Source of the DNA: a virus
IMG/VR virus record: IMGVR_UViG_3300024236_000016
Span: 1 to 31,075 of that record
Direction: 5' to 3' (one strand)
DNA: 31,075 nt
Below the pieces are notes generated by a model that worked only from the letters and a program-made list of their open reading frames with translations, did no database searches and was not told the DNA's origin. The first letter of the stretch is position 1, and every line of letters starts with the position of its first letter. Positions 7,412-15,196 of the stretch are shown here, piece by piece. The position numbers and the translations under genes are program-made.

Positions 7412-9412
7412 TTATATTGATGCACCTTCAACAATATTCCTTTCCATACTTTGAGCAGAGGTTACATCGTTTGCTACCACGTATGCTTTTATAGGCTCTT
7501 TTTCTTGACCTCCTATTGCTTCAGCTAATTGATTTGTACCACTTGAGCCAACTACGTTAAATGAAGGAACTGCTGATGCTATTGTTGGAGAACTACCTAC
7601 ACCCACACTTGCACCACCACCTCCACTTGGTGTTTTAACAGACGCTATATTTTTAACCGTTGCAAAACCTTGCGATGCTACAATTGCTGTTGTTGCTAAA
7701 CGTTGTACTAAACCTGCACCAACTAAACCACTTTCAGCTTTTTCTGCCCACACATTCGATATACCTTGATATGTGTTTATCAATGCTTGTGCTAATGCAA
7801 ATGCTTTTCCCGCCTTACTATTTTCGCCTAACACTTGACTAATTGCTCCAAACGTACTTGATGCTAAAGCGATTTTTTGTTGTTTTAATTGCTTTTCTCT
7901 ATCAATATCTTTTTTAGAATTATCGTCTTTTAATTTATTTATAGCATTTTCTTTTGCTCTTTCTAAACCTTCTGTTGCTAAACCTTTTGCCTTTGCAAGT
8001 TCTATTAACTTATCATAATGTAAAGCAGTATTTTCTAATTCTAATATTCTACGTTCTTCTTCAGTAACTGCTTCTGCATCTCTTATCTGACTTTTTAAAT
8101 CATTTAATTCTTGAATCTTTGCTTTTTCTTTTTCTTTATCAGCTAAATCAAATTCTGCTTGTTGGTTATCAATTGCAGTCTTTTGTGCTTTACGTAATTC
8201 TAAAACCTTTTCAGATTCTTTACCGTAATATTCTTCAGCAAGTTTTATTTGCTCATCATAATCGGTTTTAATTAATCTTAACTTTTCTTTTCTTTCTTCT
8301 TCCTCTGTATCAATTAAACCTTTTCTTATACGTTCTAAATCACTTGCTTTTTTATCTTCTATTGCTTTTATTTGTGCAGCTTCTTCTCTTTTAGCACCTA
8401 CAATTTGACTTGTAACCTCTTTTTGTTTTGTTAACCTTTGAGTTTCTAACTCTATTACTCTTGCTTTTAATCTTGCCTCTTCATCTAAATCTTCTTTTTT
8501 TGAACGTGCTAATGAGTTTTCAGCTTGTTTTGCTTGTAAACGTAATTTAGCGGCTGCTATTTCTTTGTTAGTTATCTCTTCATCTATCTTACCTGCTTCT
8601 TTTAAAAACTCAATACGTTCTTTTGCAGTAAACTTTTCCCTATTCGCTGCTTTCTCTAATAAGTCTGCTCTATCTCTATTTGCTTTTGCTCTTTGTACAA
8701 GTAAATTTCTTTCAGCTTTATCTGCATTTGCTCGTTGGTCTGCTATTTGAGCAGCTATCTTTGCTTCTTCTTTTAATTCTTTTACAAAGTCTTTTGTTTT
8801 CTTTGTTACTTTATCTAATGTATTTTCAACACCTGTTAAACTATCAATAAGTGAATTACTTGACTTCTTTGCATCTTCTAAAGCACCTTTAAAATCACCA
8901 CTAAATACTTTCTTCATAGCACTACCAAGAAAACCAATAGTATTCATAAGAGCCTTAAACCTATTTGTTATATTCTCTTGAATTAAGTTTTTAAAGTCTA
9001 TTATTGCTTTTTTAGGATTCTCAAATACAGATATTATTGCTTCTCCTAAATCAGCCAATAAGTCAACTAAATTTCCAACTACACTACCAATTACTCCAAG
9101 TATTTTAGCAAACTTATTTTGCCCCTCTTCTGAACTTTTAAAAGCAGCCATTAAAGAAGTAACTGCAATTAACAATGCACCAATACCCGTTCCAATAATA
9201 GCAACCCTTAAACTCTTAAAGCCCGTTGTTAGTCCTTTAATAGATTGTCCAAAGTTCTTAACCTTTGTTACTGCACCACCCGTTAAACCGTCTAAAGTTT
9301 TAGTTGCTTCACCCGTTACTTTATTGGTTTCTTTTATTTCGTTGTTTAATTTCTGAACTTCTTTTACGCCTTTATCAGACTTTACTTCAATGTCAACTAC
9401 TATTTTTTCCAT
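7412..9412 (-). CDS. Tail tape measure protein
   Basis: The 666-residue protein has the layout of a tape measure. The N-terminal basic/helical region (DGLTGGAVTKVKNFGQSIKG) is followed by hydrophobic segments (about 70-95 and 105-130, e.g. AIIGTGIGALLIAVTSLMAAF). A long charged coiled coil (about 210-510) comes next, and the C-terminus (LAQALINTYQGISNVWAEKA, then LATTAIVASQGFATVKNI and a Gly/Ser linker) is the usual end of Bacteroidota tape measures. Its length sets tail length, about 100 nm at the common rule of 0.15 nm per residue. Unusually it lies downstream of the tail-tip genes and directly upstream of the prohead protease. Confidence 0.88.
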   Translation of the reverse strand: MEKIVVDIEVKSDKGVKEVQKLNNEIKETNKVTGEATKTLDGLTGGAVTKVKNFGQSIKGLTTGFKSLRVAIIGTGIGALLIAVTSLMAAFKSSEEGQNKFAKILGVIGSVVGNLVDLLADLGEAIISVFENPKKAIIDFKNLIQENITNRFKALMNTIGFLGSAMKKVFSGDFKGALEDAKKSSNSLIDSLTGVENTLDKVTKKTKDFVKELKEEAKIAAQIADQRANADKAERNLLVQRAKANRDRADLLEKAANREKFTAKERIEFLKEAGKIDEEITNKEIAAAKLRLQAKQAENSLARSKKEDLDEEARLKARVIELETQRLTKQKEVTSQIVGAKREEAAQIKAIEDKKASDLERIRKGLIDTEEEERKEKLRLIKTDYDEQIKLAEEYYGKESEKVLELRKAQKTAIDNQQAEFDLADKEKEKAKIQELNDLKSQIRDAEAVTEEERRILELENTALHYDKLIELAKAKGLATEGLERAKENAINKLKDDNSKKDIDREKQLKQQKIALASSTFGAISQVLGENSKAGKAFALAQALINTYQGISNVWAEKAESGLVGAGLVQRLATTAIVASQGFATVKNIASVKTPSGGGGASVGVGSSPTIASAVPSFNVVGSSGTNQLAEAIGGQEKEPIKAYVVANDVTSAQSMERNIVEGASI

Positions 9413-9543
9413 TCTATTTGTTGTTTAGTTCTTACAAATACCTCTTTAAAAGTATCGGGAAATTTATTTTTACCACTCGCTAATTGTACTATTTCTTCTT
9501 TACAATCAGTTTCTTTTAACAATTCTAATATTATTTTTATCAT
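9400..9543 (-). CDS. Small hypothetical protein before tape measure (47 aa)
   Basis: The ATG is one base after the stop of the tail-tip gene, and the ORF overlaps the tape measure start by 13 bases, so it is tightly embedded. The product is charged and helical (MIKIILELLKETDCKEEIVQ, ending EVFVRTKQQIEWKK). The slot before the tape measure usually holds tail assembly chaperones, but in this genome the recognisable chaperone lies elsewhere (15023-14290). No function is assigned. Confidence 0.6.
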   Translation of the reverse strand: MIKIILELLKETDCKEEIVQLASGKNKFPDTFKEVFVRTKQQIEWKK

Positions 9544-9544
9544 T

Positions 9545-12157
9545 TTAAAGTGTTGTACTTACTATTAAATTACTACTTAACGCACTTGCATTACCTGAAG
9601 TATCAACTGCATCTACATTTATCGTATATTGAGTTCCCGCTTGTAAACCAAATATAGTGTATGTTGTTCCTATTTCTGTTGGTAATTGAATTACACCATC
9701 TAAATAAATTCTATAATAATTAACCGCAACATTATCAGTTGATGCAGTCCAACTTATAGTAACTTGTGTTCTACCTACTAAATCAGCACTTAAATTAGTT
9801 GGTGTTGTAGGAGGTGTTGTATCTTGGAAACCTGTTTGAGCAGTTACCTCTGTTGCACTTGCAAAACTACTTTCATTACCATTTGCATCAAAAGCAGTAA
9901 CTCTTATTAAATAAGTTGTGTTTTCTAATAAACCTAATATTGTATAATTAGTTTGTACACCTAAAGTATCTTCTAACACACCATCAACATAAACTTTATA
10001 ACCCGCTAAATTTGTTTCTGTATTACTATTCCAAGAAATTGAAACTGCATTATTTGTTTCACTATCAATCGTTAAACCTTGAACATCACTTGGAGGTGTT
10101 GTATTTGATACCTCTTCTAAAATTATTATGTCATTTAATAACTCTAATTCAGATTTACCACTTTGTAAATTAGTTGTGATTGAATTGATTTTATAACTAT
10201 GTCCGTTAACTATAAATCTATCTGCCAATGTATATTTCAATAATATTCTTAAAGGTAAATAAGCAGTTAGTTTTGTTAATCTGTTCTTTTTATTAAATAC
10301 ACTTTTAATATAATTCTTGTAATACTTCTTAAATAAAGTATCTTCAAAATCAGATGTATTAGTATATTCGTTTACCTCTTCATCAAAATGTATGTTTTCT
10401 TTGCTTATGTTTGAATCTATTGAACGACTATTTGAAGGTATATTATAAGCTACCAATTGTAAGTTTGTATTTAAACTATCTACAAATGAAATTGAAGTAC
10501 CACCTGTTTGGTATATTGGATAAAACAATAAAGGTTTGCCAATGTAACTTTCTTCGTTATCATCTACAAATCTACCATATTGTATTGTGGTTGAACTATC
10601 ATCGTTTATATCTTTTAACCTTTCGAACATCATATGAGAAAATGATGGAGTAACTTTATATATACCACCATCAATATCTCTTTCATCTCCATTATAATAA
10701 TTAGTACCCCATTGAGCAGCTTCTTTTTGTTCATAAGTAGCGGCTAATAAAGTATCTGTATCTTCATAACCAAAATCTATTTCTCTATAAGGTAAAGCTA
10801 CATTAACACTACTCTTTCTTGTATCTACATATTTAGTAATATCATAACTAACACCACTTGCATAAAAGCTATCTAATGTTTTTACAATTATCTTATTTGT
10901 ATCTCTATCAATGTAAGCAGTTAAATTAAACATTTTAAATAATGAAGTTAAGAAATCAATAACTTTCATTTCGGGTATTTGTTGAGTAATTACAAAATCA
11001 AAATTACTAAAGAATATAAATTGATTTGTTGAGTACCTTACCGTTGAACTACCACTACCAAAAGGTGTGTAATCTATACTGTAATAAATATCTGTAAATG
11101 TAATATCGTTCTTTGCTTCAATGTACAACTCATATTTAGAGCCACTAACAATTAAGTTCTCTAAACTAACTACCTTATTACCAACAATACCATTTTCTAA
11201 AGGTATTCTTAAACCGTCTCTATATATAAATAAATTATAAGGCTCTTGACTTGTAGTCTCTAAATTAATAGAGAATATATCGTAAAACTCAACATCACCA
11301 TTTATAATTAAAGTTGTTGAGTCTATTGTTTGTGTTTCTGTACCTACATCAGTTTTAACCTCAAACGTATTTACAAAACCACCATTTGCTTCACCCGTAT
11401 TTTCAACCTTACCTTTCTTTCTATGCATCCACATAAACAAATCATAATATGCTTTATTTGAACTATTGAAGAAATCTTCACTAAAAGTTAAATTATATTC
11501 GTACTCAATTGCTTCTATAATCTTACTTATTCTAATTGCATACTTTAATTCATCATATCTAACTCCGTGAACTTGCCCTTGATGTTGTCCACTATCATAA
11601 AATAAATTACCGTCATTTTCATTACCTCCAAAATGTCCACTTGCACTATTGTAATATAATTGTTGTGTATGTGTTATTAATGGTATTATAATGTCATTTG
11701 AACTTGGACTTAAAGCTAAATAATTTGATATAACATTTGGCTCATATTTCTTACTTAATAAGTTTAGTTTGTTTAATACATTTAACTTATCGTCTCCTAA
11801 TATCTCTTTTAAGGCAATTGTACTGCCAAAGAATGTTACTTTATAGCTATGTGCTTTATTGTCTCTTAAATCAACTCCTTCTAACTTTATTTTGCCATTT
11901 CTAAATGGACTATTGTTTAACTCTATTCTTGCATCTACTTTTATTCTTGCATCAAAAGTATTATCAATGTCAAAGTTATAATAGTGTTTAAATATTCTGT
12001 TATTCTTTTTTGTAGCGGGTATGCTAAACGTTTTTGAAAAGTCTGTAAATACCTTTGCAATATCCCTTACATTTTGAATTGATTGTGTTATAGAAACACT
12101 TTCGTCTTTGAATAGTTCAACCCTATGACCTTGTATGTACAATTGTAGTTCTTGCAT
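9545..12157 (-). CDS. Tail-tip/baseplate hub protein with two C-terminal FN3 domains
   Basis: The 870-residue protein begins MQELQLYIQGHRVELFKDES, with KVFTDFSKTFSIPATKKN shortly after. This N-terminus recurs, from memory, in tail-tip proteins of flavobacterial phages. The middle contains a region (about 390-430) ending in VIDFLTSLFKMFNLTAYID that resembles tail hub/Tal-type proteins. The C-terminus holds two fibronectin type III domains, about 685-778 and 779-870, each starting after a TTPP linker and containing ISWN/ISWT and TYLIRVTA/QYTINVDA strands. FN3 domains on tail tips are thought to bind cell-surface glycans. It lies between the other tail-tip gene and the tape measure. Confidence 0.7.
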   Translation of the reverse strand: MQELQLYIQGHRVELFKDESVSITQSIQNVRDIAKVFTDFSKTFSIPATKKNNRIFKHYYNFDIDNTFDARIKVDARIELNNSPFRNGKIKLEGVDLRDNKAHSYKVTFFGSTIALKEILGDDKLNVLNKLNLLSKKYEPNVISNYLALSPSSNDIIIPLITHTQQLYYNSASGHFGGNENDGNLFYDSGQHQGQVHGVRYDELKYAIRISKIIEAIEYEYNLTFSEDFFNSSNKAYYDLFMWMHRKKGKVENTGEANGGFVNTFEVKTDVGTETQTIDSTTLIINGDVEFYDIFSINLETTSQEPYNLFIYRDGLRIPLENGIVGNKVVSLENLIVSGSKYELYIEAKNDITFTDIYYSIDYTPFGSGSSTVRYSTNQFIFFSNFDFVITQQIPEMKVIDFLTSLFKMFNLTAYIDRDTNKIIVKTLDSFYASGVSYDITKYVDTRKSSVNVALPYREIDFGYEDTDTLLAATYEQKEAAQWGTNYYNGDERDIDGGIYKVTPSFSHMMFERLKDINDDSSTTIQYGRFVDDNEESYIGKPLLFYPIYQTGGTSISFVDSLNTNLQLVAYNIPSNSRSIDSNISKENIHFDEEVNEYTNTSDFEDTLFKKYYKNYIKSVFNKKNRLTKLTAYLPLRILLKYTLADRFIVNGHSYKINSITTNLQSGKSELELLNDIIILEEVSNTTPPSDVQGLTIDSETNNAVSISWNSNTETNLAGYKVYVDGVLEDTLGVQTNYTILGLLENTTYLIRVTAFDANGNESSFASATEVTAQTGFQDTTPPTTPTNLSADLVGRTQVTISWTASTDNVAVNYYRIYLDGVIQLPTEIGTTYTIFGLQAGTQYTINVDAVDTSGNASALSSNLIVSTTL

Positions 12158-13267
12158 TTATCTTACACTATTTATCATATCAAAAGCATAATCTAAATCT
12201 AATGAGTAATCTACTAAATTATCGTTTGCTCTTGTCTTAAATGTTAAACTATTTGTTTTTACGTTCATTGGTGTTATCTTACCATCCATTTCCATCCATA
12301 CCTTTTCAGATAACAAGATTTCTTTCATAGGCTCGTTATAATCTTCACTTACATAACCTGTATTTAATGTAATGCTTTTGTTACCAACTACATTGAATTG
12401 CTGATACTGATGTTGATTACTATACCCAAAATTACTATAAATGTTTGATTTGTATTTCTCTTTACTTACATTCATTTTCTCAATAGACTTCTTAAAAAAC
12501 CAAATGTCTTGTACTGCACCAAACCTATTTACAAAACTTAATTTAGCAGGAGTATATCTACATTCGTCTATTGTTACAACATCTATTACCTCAACTATCT
12601 TATTACCTAAAACAGGCTCCCCACTAATAATAATTTTATCAACTGCGTTTAAATCTACTTCGCCTAATATAGCGTCGATACATACGTTATCTTCATAAGT
12701 ACCATTCTCTGATAATACTCTTTCTTTAAAAGAATCTATATCTGTACCTATTACTTGAAATATACTTGTAGTTGATGAGGTTATTGCTTGTGTTCTTACA
12801 ATCTTTCCTTTATATAAATAAGTTATCTCTTCTGCTCGGTTTCTGTTAATTGGTATCTTTACATCTGCATCATTTAATCTATAAATAACTTTGTTTGTAA
12901 TAGCCCTTAATGTTTGTATTTCTCCATCTTCACTATCAAAATAATTATAACCATCAGTACCTATTATATCAAAATAACTACTATAAACAACACCCGCATT
13001 ATTGTTTTCTAAAAAGTCATCGTAAACAGTGAAAGTTATATTTACTGCTTGTGACCAACTATCAACATTATCTTTATCTACTTCTATAAAGTCTCTTATT
13101 AATTCTGCAAACTCAAATAGAACACTACCATCTTTCTCAAAGTTTTTCGCTAATACATATTCAGCCACACCATTTATAGTTAATGTTACTTTTATAGAAT
13201 GCCCATATACATCTACTAATCTAAAATGAAAAGGTGACCTCGTTGGAGTAAAAACAGATACTGCCAT
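12158..13267 (-). CDS. Probable distal tail/tail-tip protein (369 aa)
   Basis: The N-terminal half is a beta-rich domain starting FTPTRSPFHFRLVDVYGHSI. The second half holds CRYTPAKLSFVNRFGAVQDI followed by WFFKKSIEKMNVSKEKYKS and KSITLNTGYVSEDYNEPMKE. From memory, the NRFGAVQDIWFFKK pattern marks a conserved flavobacterial phage tail protein located next to the FN3-containing hub. A Dit-like or tail-tip structural role is inferred from position and fold impression only. Its start overlaps the stop of the gp10-like gene (13267). Confidence 0.55.
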   Translation of the reverse strand: MAVSVFTPTRSPFHFRLVDVYGHSIKVTLTINGVAEYVLAKNFEKDGSVLFEFAELIRDFIEVDKDNVDSWSQAVNITFTVYDDFLENNNAGVVYSSYFDIIGTDGYNYFDSEDGEIQTLRAITNKVIYRLNDADVKIPINRNRAEEITYLYKGKIVRTQAITSSTTSIFQVIGTDIDSFKERVLSENGTYEDNVCIDAILGEVDLNAVDKIIISGEPVLGNKIVEVIDVVTIDECRYTPAKLSFVNRFGAVQDIWFFKKSIEKMNVSKEKYKSNIYSNFGYSNQHQYQQFNVVGNKSITLNTGYVSEDYNEPMKEILLSEKVWMEMDGKITPMNVKTNSLTFKTRANDNLVDYSLDLDYAFDMINSVR

Positions 13268-13839
13268 TATTTTCTTGCTTTATTATTTATACTATTTTTC
13301 ATTAACTGCTCAACATCTAACTTATATGCTTCAATTAAATCTTTATCTATGTTCTTAAACGCTTTCTCAAAAGGTTTTGTAAAAAATAAACTTGGTCTTA
13401 TACCTCTGTTGTAAATATTACCCGCAATTATATGTGCTATGGTATTGTAATTACCTTTCTTAAATCTACCTTTACTATCTCTTAACCTTATGTTCTTTTT
13501 CTTTGCCCACTTCTCTAAACTTTGTACAAACTCTTTATACCTACCAACTTTGCCACTTCCAAATCTATATGGACTATTTGGTGCTTGTTGTCCTCTTATC
13601 TTTGCGTTTGGAGATACTTTACTTGGGTCTTTACCTCTAACACCTTTATCTTGAAATATACCATAGTCCTCCATTAAGAAACTTAACTCAAAACTATTCT
13701 TACTTTGCTTTACATTGTATCGTAAACTATTGTATAAATCTCCCGAAGAACGTTTCTTATCTCTTGTTAAATTTGCCTTTGATTGTGTTACCACATACTT
13801 TGCAAATCTATTTAATTCTTCTTGTACGTTTTTTAACAT
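13267..13839 (-). CDS. HK97 gp10-like neck/tail completion protein
   Basis: The 190-residue basic protein has the family pattern: an N-terminal helix, then SSGDLYNSLRYNVKQ, a central YGIFQDKGVRGKDPS (the gp10 family typically has an xYxxxVEFGT-like motif here), and a C-terminal FFTKPFEKAFKNID. HK97 gp10-type proteins join or finish the tail at the neck. The ORF overlaps the end of the upstream tail-terminator-like gene by 7 bases. The region around 100-135 is very basic (KKKNIRLRDSKGRFKK). Confidence 0.72.
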   Translation of the reverse strand: MLKNVQEELNRFAKYVVTQSKANLTRDKKRSSGDLYNSLRYNVKQSKNSFELSFLMEDYGIFQDKGVRGKDPSKVSPNAKIRGQQAPNSPYRFGSGKVGRYKEFVQSLEKWAKKKNIRLRDSKGRFKKGNYNTIAHIIAGNIYNRGIRPSLFFTKPFEKAFKNIDKDLIEAYKLDVEQLMKNSINNKARK

Positions 13840-14288
13840 ATTGACATATCATTTGGCACTATTACATCAACAGTTAAAACCCAACCTGCTAACTCATCTT
13901 CAAACCTATCATAAAAAGGCTCAAATACAGGCGGACTATCTACTTGATATAAATCTAAATGTAAACTACCTCCTCTTAATATTTGCACTAATCTATTTAA
14001 AACTGCTAATTGTGTGTTTAATATATCTTGCTCGTTTGTATTACCTACAAATACATCAACTACTTCTTCTTTAGAAACATCAACAATATCCATCGCAAAA
14101 ATAGATAAACTAAAACGTAATACACTATCTTCATTCGTTGCATTATTTACTATTAAGTGTGATAAAGGAAACATTGTCTGCTTTGCTAATGCTATTCTTG
14201 AAATATCTCCCGTAGTAACAGTATTAACATTTACATCTGATAACAATGTATCTTTAATCTTTTGAGTTAAGTTATAATATCCTTGCAT
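13833..14288 (-). CDS. Probable tail terminator/neck protein (151 aa)
   Basis: The 151-residue protein lies between the tail assembly chaperone and the gp10-like gene. It starts MQGYYNLTQKIKDTLLSDVN and has FPLSHLIVNNA, then a beta-rich end with GWVLTVDVIVPNDMSIC. This layout (helix, alternating beta strands, C-terminal strand used for ring formation) is typical of gpU/gp17-like tail terminators, and similar proteins lie beside gp10-like genes in Bacteroidota phages. The assignment is inferred from position and sequence impression. Confidence 0.55.
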   Translation of the reverse strand: MQGYYNLTQKIKDTLLSDVNVNTVTTGDISRIALAKQTMFPLSHLIVNNATNEDSVLRFSLSIFAMDIVDVSKEEVVDVFVGNTNEQDILNTQLAVLNRLVQILRGGSLHLDLYQVDSPPVFEPFYDRFEDELAGWVLTVDVIVPNDMSIC

Positions 14289-14289
14289 T

Positions 14290-15023
14290 TTAAAATTTAC
14301 TTTTTATTCTTTTTGCTTCCAACTCTGATTTCTCTTTTTCAAAAGATAACATCGTTAAACATTGATGTACATTTAATTTAGTGATATCTTCAAATCTTGT
14401 AATATCTCCGTTAGCGAGTCCATAAATTGATTGATACCAACCCCATTTTGCTGCAAAGTTTGATTCACTTGAATAATCTCCTCCTCCGTTCCCGCTGAAT
14501 AATGTATCATATGTTTCGATAAGGTTATCCCTAAATTGTACAAAAAAAAAATTGAACCAATAACTGCACTCAATGGCATATCCTTCATTACTTCGGGTGT
14601 TAATGCAGTGTAATCAACTATACTATATTTTTCTAATTTAGAAATCTTTATTGGTCTATATAATACATTCATTGCAATGTGCATATTTTCCCAAGCTGCT
14701 AAATTGTTATCTAAATCAATATACTCGCCTAAACTCATTTCATTTAAATCGGGTATAAAGCCATAGTCTACTCCATTCATTGTAAACTTTGTTACGTGAT
14801 TTGGTTTAGTATTTAAAACCTTATCTAACATTGTAAGTACTTTGTTTACACTACCCATCTTTAATTTATAACTATCAGATAAAGGTACTCCACAAAATAT
14901 TTCAATCATTTTAGCATCTAAAAAACTACCACTTGGATTATTCTCTGCTATTCTTAAATACTTTTGGTACTGCCCTAAAGTTATTTCATCTAAACTACTT
15001 GGTACGTTGAGTTCTAATTTCAT
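14290..15023 (-). CDS. Tail assembly chaperone, -1 frameshift product (gpGT-like, 244 aa)
   Basis: A -1 shift at the ten-T run (14542-14551) enters an open frame of 83 codons that extends 82 bases past the 0-frame stop and ends at 14290, 1 base before the next ATG. This frame encodes NFAAKWGWYQSIYGLANGDI, then TRFEDITKLNVHQCLTML and FEKEKSELEAKRIKS. From memory these are the conserved C-terminal (T) domain features of Bacteroidota tail assembly chaperones. The shift gives 244 residues against 216. The arrangement follows the lambda G/GT principle, where a small share of ribosomes makes the long form. The exact slip codon is inferred; the two overlapping open frames are seen directly. Confidence 0.78.
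14373..15023 (-). CDS. Tail assembly chaperone, 0-frame product (gpG-like, 216 aa)
   Basis: The start is the ATG at 15023 (MKLELNVPSSLDEITLGQYQ), directly after late element D; a longer reading from a TTG at 15071 would overlap the upstream ORF and is not favoured. The N-terminal region has the LGQYQKYLRIAENN and AKMIEIFCGVPL patterns seen in tail assembly chaperones of Bacteroidota phages. The frame runs through a ten-T run at codons 158-161 and continues 55 residues to a TAA. It is the non-shifted product that would bind the tape measure during tail assembly. The last part shares its DNA with the -1 frame extension. Confidence 0.75.
   Translation of the reverse strand: MKLELNVPSSLDEITLGQYQKYLRIAENNPSGSFLDAKMIEIFCGVPLSDSYKLKMGSVNKVLTMLDKVLNTKPNHVTKFTMNGVDYGFIPDLNEMSLGEYIDLDNNLAAWENMHIAMNVLYRPIKISKLEKYSIVDYTALTPEVMKDMPLSAVIGSIFFLYNLGITLSKHMIHYSAGTEEEIIQVNQTLQQNGVGINQFMDSLTEILQDLKISLN
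14542..14551 (-). other. Slippery run for programmed -1 frameshift
   Basis: On the minus strand the 0-frame codons ATT TTT TTT TTG form ten T in a row, allowing a classic X-XXY-YYZ slip at T-TTT-TTT or T-TTT-TTG. It lies where the 0 frame and the conserved -1 frame meet. RNA polymerase slippage on the same run could have a similar effect. Confidence 0.75.
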
Positions 15024-15040
15024 ATTTATATTACAAATTA
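15024..15040 (-). promoter_or_regulatory. Late promoter-like element D
   Basis: On the minus strand TAATTTGTAATATAAAT directly precedes the chaperone ATG at 15023. It matches elements A-C. It would start the tail transcription unit. Confidence 0.5.
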
Positions 15041-15043
15041 TCT

Positions 15044-15196
15044 TTAATGTTTTATGAAAAAACCAATACAATTTTCATAAGCCTTCGTCAATAACAAATA
15101 TTGTTGAGGTGTTTTAGGTTTAGCAATTCTTACTTGCTTATTTTTCCTGTGATGAATATAACACTCAATCACCGCTATCATTTCTTCGTTTGCCAT
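15044..15196 (-). CDS. Small hypothetical protein after terL (50 aa)
   Basis: The ATG overlaps the terL TAA as TAATG. The product, starting MANEEMIAVIECYIHHRKNK and containing TPQQYLLLTKAYENC, is helical and basic. I recall similar short proteins next to terL in flavobacterial phages, without function. The coupling and the regular codon use support a real gene. Confidence 0.65.
   Translation of the reverse strand: MANEEMIAVIECYIHHRKNKQVRIAKPKTPQQYLLLTKAYENCIGFFIKH

Noticed and set aside
13715-14074. Plus-strand ORF of 119 codons, Leu/Tyr-rich
   Set aside because: It spans two overlapping minus-strand genes with recognised neck/tail features and has a shadow-like composition.
15024-15071. 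N-terminal extension of the chaperone from a TTG at 15071
   Set aside because: It overlaps the 50-residue ORF, and the ATG at 15023 has the conserved late element right before it.
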